A DNA stretch of 17,141 bases, taken from Pontimonas sp964350865. GTDB lineage: Bacteria; Actinomycetota; Actinomycetes; Actinomycetales; Microbacteriaceae. Location: positions 1 through 17,141 of the forward strand of contig CAYGLJ010000023.1 in NCBI GenBank assembly GCA_964350865.1, given 5' to 3'. Positions 1 through 6,293 of the stretch are shown here, in pieces. The notes under the pieces are model-generated. The model was not told where the DNA came from and searched no databases. It saw nothing but the letters and a program-made list of their open reading frames with translations. Every line of letters starts with the position of its first letter. Position 1 is the stretch's first letter. Made by a program: the position numbers and the translations under genes.

Positions 1-70
1 GCTCGTCGACCGAAAAAGACACCGGAAGGCGATTAGACACCACCACCAGGGGAAAAGTGGCACTGGTCAT
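1..70 (-). CDS. otsA: Trehalose-6-phosphate synthase, N-terminal fragment (cut by window edge)
   Basis: Only the first 23 codons are in the window. They run leftward from an ATG at 70 and read MTSATFPLVVVSNRLPVSF followed by SVDE. The hydrophobic strand plus SNRLPV is the N-terminal signature of GT20 glycosyltransferases such as OtsA, which joins UDP- or GDP-glucose to glucose-6-phosphate in the cytoplasm to give trehalose-6-phosphate. No clear Shine-Dalgarno sequence sits before the ATG. A TACTCT box on this strand at 95-90 could be a -10 element. The gene is divergent from the small membrane protein at 154. With so few residues, a GT20 paralogue cannot be excluded. Confidence 0.72.
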   Translation of the reverse strand, partial: MTSATFPLVVVSNRLPVSFSVDE

Positions 71-89
71 TTCGCTCGACACCCTTCGG

Positions 90-95
90 AGAGTA
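90..95 (-). promoter_or_regulatory. Possible -10 box for otsA
   Basis: TACTCT on the minus strand fits the actinobacterial TAnnnT -10 pattern and lies 19 bases before the otsA ATG. There is no convincing -35 box, so this is a weak call. Confidence 0.25.
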
Positions 96-141
96 GCAGG
101 GTCACCACACTTGCACCCTTTTGCCTCCAAGGCTTCGGTCC

Positions 142-147
142 TAGGCT
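142..147 (+). promoter_or_regulatory. Putative -10 box (TAGGCT) of a leaderless gene
   Basis: TAGGCT ends six bases before the ATG at 154, so transcription would begin at or next to the start codon. A possible -35 TTGCCT (121-126) has a short 15-base spacer. The same hexamer sits six bases before gpmA and eight bases before senX3, which strengthens the call. Confidence 0.45.
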
Positions 148-153
148 AGGAGC

Positions 154-333
154 ATGCGCGAGTATCTCTTTAGTGCCTCCATCCTCAGTGCCCTGACGGC
201 CGGGATTGGGCTTTTGCGGAAGACGCTGCGCTCACCCCTGAGCTGGCAGGTGTGGTTGCTCTGGGCAAGCTGGGTGATCTCGCTAGTGCTGGCCATAGCG
301 GCAGTGCGCGATCGACGAAGTTTTGACCGCTAA
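154..333 (+). CDS. Small hypothetical membrane protein (59 aa)
   Basis: A 59-residue protein that I do not recognise as a named family. It has a hydrophobic stretch at about residues 5-21, a basic loop (RKTLR, 22-26), a second hydrophobic stretch at about 34-51 rich in Trp and Leu, and a basic tail (VRDRRSFDR). This suggests a two-pass inner-membrane protein. There is no in-frame start upstream, because a TAG occurs at 142-144. AGGAG lies only one base before the ATG, too close for a normal ribosome site, while TAGGCT six bases upstream suggests a leaderless mRNA. It is divergent from otsA and converges on the tRNA-Thr gene. Coding status rests on the intact frame, the membrane pattern and the promoter. 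Confidence 0.6.
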   Translation: MREYLFSASILSALTAGIGLLRKTLRSPLSWQVWLLWASWVISLVLAIAAVRDRRSFDR

Positions 334-343
334 CACTCTGGAG

Positions 344-419
344 TGGGGCCGGCTACGGGACTTGAACCCGTAACCTTCCGATTACAAGTCGGATGCGCTA
401 CCAATTGCGCCAAGCCGGC
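344..419 (-). tRNA. tRNA-Thr (anticodon TGT)
   Basis: Read on the minus strand, a complete cloverleaf folds: acceptor GCCGGCT with AGCCGGC, D stem GCGC with GCGC, anticodon stem TCCGA with TCGGA around the loop CTTGTAA, five-base variable loop AGGTT, and T stem ACGGG with CCCGT around TTCAAGT. Anticodon TGT reads ACA and other Thr codons. The 3' CCA is encoded at 346-344. The discriminator base reads as C, whereas Thr tRNAs more often carry U or A. It lies 45 bases downstream of the DsbA-like gene on the same strand, so cotranscription is possible. Confidence 0.95.
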
Positions 420-464
420 ACGCTTCAGCGAACCGAAGCACTCTCAGACTAGCGGAGGAGTGTT

Positions 465-1328
465 TTACTCGCTCTCCTCCAGAGAGGCCACGAAGCTCGC
501 CAAGTCACCGTGCACGTCAGGCTTGTACTGCTTGCCATTGACCAATACTGCCGGCGTTCCGGTCACCAAAGGGATCTCAGAATCCCGAACAGGAACCGGT
601 CCTGTGCTCATCGCACGAGCGGTTGCCTGAGAAACCCAGTTGGAGAAGGTTTCATCGGCAATACAGGCTTCGATCTGCTCCAGGTTCTGAACTCCAGCGG
701 CCTCAGCGAGCTGCACCATCTGATCATCGGTCAGCTCATAGGACGCGGGAGGGAGTGGCTGGCTGCGCAGCAGCAAGTCGTTGTAGGTGAAGAAGGTGTC
801 GGGTGAGAACTCTGCAACACACGCAGCGCTGTTGCCTGCGCGGGTTGCATACCGAGTCCCCGCTGTTTGAGCGTCACGGAAGGACAGGATGTGGTACTCG
901 ACTGTGGCGGTGCCACTGTCTGCCCAGGTGCGCAGGAGCTCACCGTAGACGGACTCGAACTGTGCACACGCGGGGCAGGAGTAGTCAACAAAGATGTTGA
1001 TGGCGGGGACGCCATTGGCGTTTGGTTCCGAGGGAACAGGGAGCTCATCGGGAAGGAGAGCTGGGGTGCGCTCCGCAATGAGACCCTGTCCGATTTTGAT
1101 GCCATCGCTTTGCATGTTGGCAGGACCGGGGCCTGGAGGACGCAGAGACGAGATGATGAGGACTGTCACCAAAGCAATGACACCGATCACTCCCAAGGCC
1201 AGGGAGGACTGAATGATGACCTTGTTACGCTTTGACTTCTTGGACTGCTCTTCGCGCAGTGCGCGAGCCTTGTCTCGTGCCTCTTGGCGCTTCTGATTCT
1301 TCGTGGGCTTCGATTCAGCAGCGTTCAC
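465..1328 (-). CDS. Membrane-anchored DsbA-like thiol-disulfide oxidoreductase
   Basis: A 287-residue protein. Residues 1-36 form a highly charged cytoplasmic tail, 37-61 are one membrane helix, and 62-105 are a Pro-rich linker. A thioredoxin-fold domain follows, with FVDYSCPAC giving the redox pair Cys118-Pro-Ala-Cys121. Near the C-terminus GTPAVLVNG carries the cis-proline next to the active site. This is the layout of actinobacterial DsbA-family proteins (Thioredoxin_4), which catalyse disulfide formation or exchange in exported proteins outside the membrane. The start is GTG; AAAGAGAG lies about eight bases upstream as a modest ribosome site. The natural partner (a VKOR- or DsbB-like oxidant) is not in the window, and oxidase versus isomerase activity cannot be decided from sequence. 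Confidence 0.9.
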   Translation of the reverse strand: MNAAESKPTKNQKRQEARDKARALREEQSKKSKRNKVIIQSSLALGVIGVIALVTVLIISSLRPPGPGPANMQSDGIKIGQGLIAERTPALLPDELPVPSEPNANGVPAINIFVDYSCPACAQFESVYGELLRTWADSGTATVEYHILSFRDAQTAGTRYATRAGNSAACVAEFSPDTFFTYNDLLLRSQPLPPASYELTDDQMVQLAEAAGVQNLEQIEACIADETFSNWVSQATARAMSTGPVPVRDSEIPLVTGTPAVLVNGKQYKPDVHGDLASFVASLEESE

Positions 1329-1520
1329 GTCAGGACTCTCTTTCGATAACTTTTCCCCAGCGGGGACCTCAGGTCGTCACGTATGGTGACAGAAAATTCT
1401 TGGGACAAGCTTGGATATCAAATCCAGCGCCCCATACTAGCCCGGTGACCAGAGCATTCCCTAGTTGAGGATGCCCCGCCCTCCCGCACCGGCTGGATGA
1501 CTGCCATACTGGTGAGTAGG

Positions 1521-1544
1521 TTCCTGTCCAATGGTGGGCAGGAA
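1521..1544. repeat. Inverted repeat upstream of the ABC ATPase gene
   Basis: TTCCTGTCC (1521-1529) and GGGCAGGAA (1536-1544) form a nine-pair stem, one pair a G-U wobble, around a six-base loop. It lies in the 272-base gene-free stretch 1329-1600, about 57 bases before the UgpC start. TTGTTT follows, so a terminator-like hairpin is possible, but no plus-strand gene lies close upstream. An operator site for a sugar regulator is an alternative. The rest of this stretch shows no ORF worth calling. Confidence 0.4.
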
Positions 1545-1568
1545 TTGTTTCCATTCACTACGGATCGT

Positions 1569-1586
1569 CCGGCACGTACCTGCCGG
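1569..1586. repeat. Perfect inverted repeat next to the ugpC ribosome site
   Basis: CCGGCA and TGCCGG are perfect inverted copies around CGTACC, and end two bases before the AAGGAG ribosome site. This position suits a regulator site or a small 5'-UTR hairpin controlling the ABC ATPase. Function is unproven. Confidence 0.4.
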
Positions 1587-1600
1587 TGAAGGAGAAAACA

Positions 1601-2704
1601 ATGGCGTCTGTGACGTTTGATAAAGCAAGTCGCATTTACCCGGGAACCACTGTCCCGGCTGTGGATGCTCTCGACCTCACCATCGATGATGGCGAGTTCC
1701 TCGTTCTCGTGGGCCCTTCGGGCTGCGGGAAGTCCACCTCACTTCGCATGCTCGCGGGCTTGGAAGAAATCGACGATGGACGAATCCTGATCGGTGACCG
1801 TGATGTCACCGATGTTGCGCCGAAGGACAGGGACATCGCCATGGTGTTCCAGAACTACGCCCTCTACCCCCACATGACGGTGGCGGAAAACATGGGATTC
1901 GCTCTCAAGATTGCCGGCGTCAACAAGGATGAGCGAGCATCTCGCGTCCTCGAAGCCGCCAAGCTTCTGGACCTCGAGCCCTACCTGGACCGTAAGCCCA
2001 AGGCTCTGTCCGGTGGTCAGCGCCAGAGGGTTGCCATGGGTCGCGCCATTGTGCGGGAACCCCAGGTATTCCTCATGGACGAGCCCCTGTCGAACTTGGA
2101 TGCGAAGCTCCGTGTTCAGACCAGAACTCAGATTGCTTCTCTGCAGCGCAGGCTTGGCGTCACCACGGTCTATGTGACTCACGACCAGACTGAAGCGCTC
2201 ACCATGGGTGATCGCATCGCCGTCTTGAAAGATGGTGTCCTCCAGCAGGTCGGAACACCCCGTGATCTTTACGAAGCCCCTGCCAACTCCTTTGTCGCAG
2301 GATTCATTGGCTCCCCTGCCATGAACCTCTTCGATGCTGATGTGGTCGAGGGTGGAGTTCAGTTTGGAACCGCCACCGTCCCAGTGGACCGCGAGACCCT
2401 GTCGGGTGCCACCGGCAACCGTGTCACCGTCGGAATCCGACCTGAGGACCTCACCGTGTCGACCACGGGCACGGGTCTTCAGACGACCGTGGAGCTCGTC
2501 GAAGAGCTGGGAGCCGATGGCTACCTTTATGGCAGCACCGAAGTCAACGGAGAGAAGATCGAGATGGTTGTGCGAGTAGATGGGCGTGATCACCCAGTCG
2601 CAGGCGACAAGATCGCACTTCTCCCCATCGAGCACCACATGCACGTGTTTGACACGGCAACCGGTGTTCGTCTCACCAAAGAAGCAATTTCTGCCGGGTC
2701 CTAA
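1601..2704 (+). CDS. ugpC: Sugar ABC transporter ATP-binding protein (UgpC/MsiK/MalK type)
   Basis: A 367-residue ATPase that powers import of sugars or glycerol-3-phosphate from the cytoplasmic face of an ABC permease. Visible motifs: Walker A GPSGCGKST (38-46), Q-loop Gln84, signature LSGGQ (136-140), Walker B VFLMDEP (156-162) and switch His194. A C-terminal regulatory domain (TOBE type, about 240-367) matches the MalK/UgpC/MsiK length. I chose ATG 1601 because AAGGAG at 1589-1594 lies six bases before it; a GTG at 1586 in the same frame has no such site. No permease or binding-protein gene is adjacent, so it is probably a shared MsiK-like ATPase serving several sugar transporters, as known in Streptomyces. 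Its transport substrate cannot be read from the sequence. Confidence 0.93.
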   Translation: MASVTFDKASRIYPGTTVPAVDALDLTIDDGEFLVLVGPSGCGKSTSLRMLAGLEEIDDGRILIGDRDVTDVAPKDRDIAMVFQNYALYPHMTVAENMGFALKIAGVNKDERASRVLEAAKLLDLEPYLDRKPKALSGGQRQRVAMGRAIVREPQVFLMDEPLSNLDAKLRVQTRTQIASLQRRLGVTTVYVTHDQTEALTMGDRIAVLKDGVLQQVGTPRDLYEAPANSFVAGFIGSPAMNLFDADVVEGGVQFGTATVPVDRETLSGATGNRVTVGIRPEDLTVSTTGTGLQTTVELVEELGADGYLYGSTEVNGEKIEMVVRVDGRDHPVAGDKIALLPIEHHMHVFDTATGVRLTKEAISAGS

Positions 2705-2714
2705 TGACCAGGCA

Positions 2715-2750
2715 CTGTGGGGTCACCAGTTTTGCCTGGTGGCCCCACAG
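2715..2750 (+). terminator. Strong hairpin after ugpC (terminator or attenuator)
   Basis: CTGTGGGGTCACCAG (2715-2729) and CTGGTGGCCCCACAG (2736-2750) pair over 15 positions with one G-U wobble around TTTTGC. It starts ten bases after the ugpC stop. Only CTTTG follows, not a full U-tract, and the ribosome site of the next gene starts five bases after the stem, so it may reduce readthrough rather than end transcription, or protect the ugpC mRNA 3' end. Confidence 0.7.
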
Positions 2751-2768
2751 CTTTGAGAGGAGACACGA

Positions 2769-4049
2769 GTGAGCGCATCGCTGTCGATCACAGCCTCGGA
2801 GATGGCTCCTGAGCTTTTTGAACTTCCCTGGGACATTGCCTTGGAGGATTGGCCTGAGGAAACTATTGCTGCGCTACCCAAAGGTATTTCTCGGCACATC
2901 GTGCGCTTCATCCACTTGGGTAATCACATAGTCGCGGTCAAAGAAACCACCGAAGCCTTGGCAGTCCGTGAATACGAGATGCTGCAAAAACTCAACCGTC
3001 TCGATGTCCCCTGCGTGGAGCCCGTGGCGATTGTGTCGGGACGTGTCGACAAAAAGGGTGAGGAGCTCCCCGCTGCACTTGTGACCCGCCATCTCCGGTT
3101 TTCTCTGCCCTATAGGGCGCTCTATTCTCAGACGCTCCGCCCTGACACGGCGACCAGGCTTGCGGATGCTCTGGCCGTGCTCTTAGTGAGACTCCACATC
3201 GTGGGCTTTTTCTGGGGTGATGTTTCTCTCTCGAATACCCTGTTTCGTCGCGATGCCGGCTCTTTTGCGGCCTATCTCGTCGATGCCGAGACAGGTGAGC
3301 TCATGCCTGGCAGTTTGTCGGATGGACAGCGGGAGAACGATCTAGAGATTGCTCGCATCAACGTGGCTGGGGAGCTACTGGATCTTCAGGCGGGTGGGCG
3401 TCTTGATGAAGACATTGACCCTGTCGCTGTCTCCAACTCGATCATGGATTCTTACCGTTCACTCTGGGATGAACTCACCGGGTGGGAGAGTTTTGACCAG
3501 TCCGAGCGGTGGAGAATTACGCAACGAGTATCCCGGCTCAACGAACTCGGCTTCGATATCGAGAACATGTCCATCTCCAGCGACGACGCCGGATCCTCGC
3601 TCCGTATTCAGCCCAAGGTGGTGGATGCGGGACACCACACAAGGCGTCTACTCAGACTGACCGGCATTGACGCAGGCGAAAACCAAGCCCGACGACTCCT
3701 CAATGACATGGACTCCTACCGAGCGATTCATTTTCCAGGCGACGATGTCGACGAGGAGATGGCTGCCCACCAGTGGCTCTCTGAGGTGTATGACCCGATC
3801 ATCCGGGCTATCCCCCGGGAATATCGAGGCAAGCTCGAAGGGCCAGAAATCTTCCATCAATGGCGTGAGCACCGTGCAGCCCGATCACGGGACGAGGACC
3901 GCGATGTGTCTCGTGAAGAAAGCCTCCAGTCCTATATCGAGGATGTTCTTCAACACCGTCGCGATGAGGCCGTCGTCACAGGTCCGCCAACCGAAGCGAT
4001 CACTCTTCCGAACCCCACCATCGAGCTCAACTGGCGAGATCGGATCTAG
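2769..4049 (+). CDS. DUF4032 protein with kinase-like (Kdo/WaaP-type) motifs
   Basis: A 426-residue soluble protein of a conserved actinobacterial family of unknown role. The N-terminal half looks like an atypical kinase: VAVKE with candidate Lys58, an acidic helix AVREYE near 65-70, a catalytic-loop-like stretch from LHIVGFFWGDVSLSNTLF (Asp151, Asn156) and VDAETGE with a DFG-like Asp172. The C-terminal part (about 215-426) is charged and helical and fits the DUF4032 domain. GTG 2769 is chosen because GAGAGGAG (2755-2762) lies six bases upstream. It follows ugpC on the same strand across a strong hairpin. Its stop shares CTAG with the convergent rlmB stop. The family assignment is from memory of its motifs; kinase activity and substrate are inference. 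Confidence 0.82.
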   Translation: MSASLSITASEMAPELFELPWDIALEDWPEETIAALPKGISRHIVRFIHLGNHIVAVKETTEALAVREYEMLQKLNRLDVPCVEPVAIVSGRVDKKGEELPAALVTRHLRFSLPYRALYSQTLRPDTATRLADALAVLLVRLHIVGFFWGDVSLSNTLFRRDAGSFAAYLVDAETGELMPGSLSDGQRENDLEIARINVAGELLDLQAGGRLDEDIDPVAVSNSIMDSYRSLWDELTGWESFDQSERWRITQRVSRLNELGFDIENMSISSDDAGSSLRIQPKVVDAGHHTRRLLRLTGIDAGENQARRLLNDMDSYRAIHFPGDDVDEEMAAHQWLSEVYDPIIRAIPREYRGKLEGPEIFHQWREHRAARSRDEDRDVSREESLQSYIEDVLQHRRDEAVVTGPPTEAITLPNPTIELNWRDRI

Positions 4050-5035
4050 GACTTCTTTTTCGCAAGCTTCTGGCGAGAGATTTCATACAACACAACGCTG
4101 GCCGCTATTCCTGCGTTGAGTGACTCTGTCTTGCCTGACATCGGGATACTGACAATGACGTCACAGGTCTCCGTGATGAGCCTCGAGAGGCCTTTACCTT
4201 CGCTTCCCACCACAATCAGCAGCGGTGTTCCCGCAAGCTCGGTGACGGGGAGACTCGAGTCGGCTTCGCCATCGAGCCCCACCACAAAGTAACCCCGATC
4301 CTTGAACGACTTGAGTGTCTGCGTGAGGTTGGCTGCCATCGCCACAGGAGTTCTCGCAATAGCTCCCGCCGAGGTCTTCCAGGCGGCCGCGTTCACACCC
4401 ACCGAGCGTCGTTTGGGGACGATGACGCCGTATCCGCCAAAGGCAGCCACGGAGCGCACAATTGCTCCGAGATTCCTCGGATCCGTGATGCCATCGAGAG
4501 CCACAAAGACCGGTGCGGAGTCTCCGGCCTCTGCCTTCTCGGCAAGCTCGAGTGGGTGGGCGTAGGCATAGGGCGGAACGCTGAGTGCAATTCCCTGGTG
4601 AACCGTGTCCGCTCCGGTCAAGCGATCAAGCTCGGGGCGAGGAATTTCCAACAGCGGAATTCCTCGCTTGTTCGCCAGTGCAATGGACTCCCGCACTCGA
4701 TCATCCATGTCGATTTTGGTGGCGATGTGAAGAGTGGTGGCAGGGATCTTTGCCCGAAGTGCCTCGATCACAGAGTTACGCCCGGTCACCATCTCCGCTT
4801 CCACAGAAATCGGACGAACTGTCCTCTTCTGAGGTGCTGGAGTCGACCCGAAGCGTGACTTCACGGTCTCAAGGCGCTCCTTTGCGGCTTTCCGCTTCCC
4901 GGCAGGGTGCCAGGACCGGTCCTCGGCCTTCGGGGTGGGCCCTTTGCCTTCCAGCGCTCGACGGCCGTGACCGCCAGTCCCGGAGGTGGCGGGTTTCTTG
5001 GCTTTGCGGGCAGAGGGGTGTCCTTTTTTAGCCAC
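4046..5035 (-). CDS. rlmB: 23S rRNA (guanosine-2'-O)-methyltransferase RlmB, TrmH family
   Basis: A 329-residue SPOUT methyltransferase that would 2'-O-methylate G2251 (E. coli numbering) in 23S rRNA using S-adenosylmethionine. Residues 1-75 are a basic, low-complexity tail typical of actinobacterial members. A substrate-binding domain follows (about 80-155, starting EMVTGRNSVIEAL). The trefoil-knot domain shows motif 1 DPRNLGAIVRS (185-195), motif 2 IVVGSEGKGL (274-283) and motif 3 PMSGKTESLNAGIAASV (298-314). The GTG start overlaps the end of cysS by eight bases, with GGAG just upstream, pointing to translational coupling. Rv3579c holds the same place beside cysS in M. tuberculosis. A tRNA target is possible in this family but less likely. 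Confidence 0.92.
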   Translation of the reverse strand: MAKKGHPSARKAKKPATSGTGGHGRRALEGKGPTPKAEDRSWHPAGKRKAAKERLETVKSRFGSTPAPQKRTVRPISVEAEMVTGRNSVIEALRAKIPATTLHIATKIDMDDRVRESIALANKRGIPLLEIPRPELDRLTGADTVHQGIALSVPPYAYAHPLELAEKAEAGDSAPVFVALDGITDPRNLGAIVRSVAAFGGYGVIVPKRRSVGVNAAAWKTSAGAIARTPVAMAANLTQTLKSFKDRGYFVVGLDGEADSSLPVTELAGTPLLIVVGSEGKGLSRLITETCDVIVSIPMSGKTESLNAGIAASVVLYEISRQKLAKKKS

Positions 5036-6230
5036 GAAGACTCCATGTGCTCCCGGTGGATGAATCCTTCACGTCGATACCTGCTCTCTCGATGGCGTCT
5101 CGAAGAGCATCCGAGAGGTCAAAGTTCTTGTCTGCTTTCGCACTCCACCGCAAGGCAATCACGGATTCCACCAAAGAGTCCAATGCTGAAGAGACATCCG
5201 CACTACCCGCCGTGGTCCATTCCTCCGCCAGTGGGTCAAGGCCCAACACCTGGACCATGGCGCGAACCGCGCGTGCATCGAGTTCTGCTGTCTCCCTGTC
5301 TCCGGTGTCGAGCGCCTGGTTTCCATGGCGGACCCGCTCGTGAACAACCGCAAGCGCCGAGGGAATCGAGAGGTCATCATCCATGGCGGCCTCAAAATCT
5401 GCAGGAATACTTCCCTCGGTGCTCTCAATTCCCTCCGAGCGTGCTCGGAGAAGAAAACCTTCAATCCGCTCAAACGCAGCTGATGCCTCCGTGAGGTAAC
5501 CCTCCTGAAGGTCAAGCTCTGAGCGGTAATGAGCACTGGCCAATGCATACCGAACGACTATCGGCCGAGCCTGTGTGATCAAGTCGGCAGCAAAGATGCT
5601 GTTGCCCAAGGACTTGGACATCTTCTGGCCACCCACCAGAACGAGAGCGTTATGCATCCAGTGGTGGGCGTAGTCGTGTCCTGCCGCCCGGGACTGAGCG
5701 AGTTCGTTCTCATGGTGGGGGAAGCGCAGATCCATCCCACCTCCGTGGATATCGAACGCTTCTCCGAGGTATCTGGTCGACATGGCCGAGCACTCGAGGT
5801 GCCAGCCTGGTCGACCGCGACCCCACGGCGCTGGCCACGCGGCGGTCTCTGGCTCATGAGCCTTGTGGCCTTTCCAGAGTGCGAAATCTTCGGGGTTACG
5901 TTTCGCGCTGGAGGTGGTCTCGCCCTGGGTCAAGTTCTCGACGCTTTGATTCGTGAGCTCNNNNNNNNNNNNNNNNNNNNNNNNNNNNNNNNNNNNNNNN
6001 NNNNNNNNNNNNNNNNNNNNNNNNNNNNNNNNNNNNNNNNNNNNNNNNNNNNNNNNNNNNTAGGAAAACCATCGGCTCCAGAGGTCATAGACCAGAGCGC
6101 TTCTGAGGTGACCCACGTGGGGCGAAGACTGCACAGTGGGCCCACACACATACATCGACACTTCACCAGAGCGCAGTGGAGAAAACTCCACTGACTCGTG
6201 ACGCTTCGAATCAAACAGTGTGATGGGCAC
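5028..6230 (-). CDS. cysS: Cysteinyl-tRNA synthetase, interrupted by an assembly gap
   Basis: Class I synthetase charging tRNA-Cys. Before the gap: MYVCGPTVQSSPHVGH, holding the first zinc Cys (29) and the HIGH-type motif as HVGH. After it: GRPGWHLECSAM with the second zinc Cys, GGGMDLRFPHHENE with zinc His/Glu ligands, and KMSKSLGNS. The gap replaces roughly the section aligning with E. coli CysS residues 56-153, about 98 residues, so about 294 bases belong where 100 Ns stand. Adding these gives about 464 residues, close to the 461 of E. coli; the shorter apparent length is an artefact. Frame across the gap agrees only by the choice of 100 Ns. The start is GTG with a weak ribosome site. It sits 63 bases after ispDF and overlaps rlmB. 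Confidence 0.93.
   Translation of the reverse strand: MPITLFDSKRHESVEFSPLRSGEVSMYVCGPTVQSSPHVGHLRSALVYDLWSRWFSXXXXXXXXXXXXXXXXXXXXXXXXXXXXXXXXXXELTNQSVENLTQGETTSSAKRNPEDFALWKGHKAHEPETAAWPAPWGRGRPGWHLECSAMSTRYLGEAFDIHGGGMDLRFPHHENELAQSRAAGHDYAHHWMHNALVLVGGQKMSKSLGNSIFAADLITQARPIVVRYALASAHYRSELDLQEGYLTEASAAFERIEGFLLRARSEGIESTEGSIPADFEAAMDDDLSIPSALAVVHERVRHGNQALDTGDRETAELDARAVRAMVQVLGLDPLAEEWTTAGSADVSSALDSLVESVIALRWSAKADKNFDLSDALRDAIERAGIDVKDSSTGSTWSLRG
5961..6060. other. Assembly gap (100 Ns) inside cysS
   Basis: Exactly 100 undetermined bases, a common placeholder for a gap of unknown size. Comparison with the CysS family suggests the true missing length is near 290-300 bases. Coordinates beyond this point are therefore offset from the real chromosome. 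Confidence 0.97.
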
Positions 6231-6293
6231 TGCTTCATGCTAGCGAGGAAGGGCCATCAAGCCAGGGAGGCTATTCGAGGACCACCACTCCCG

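Noticed and set aside
422..439. Short inverted repeat between the DsbA-like gene and the tRNA as a terminator
   Set aside because: Only five pairs and no U-tract; too weak to call.
1586..1600. GTG 1586 as ugpC start
   Set aside because: It places the ribosome site AAGGAG inside the coding region; ATG 1601 has it at the right distance.
1739..2644. A 301-residue open frame on the minus strand inside ugpC
   Set aside because: It is antisense to a clear ABC ATPase with all motifs, has no recognisable domain and no ribosome site; such long shadows are normal in GC-rich coding DNA.
5529..6194. A plus-strand frame running through the run of Ns
   Set aside because: Antisense to cysS and bridged only by undetermined bases.
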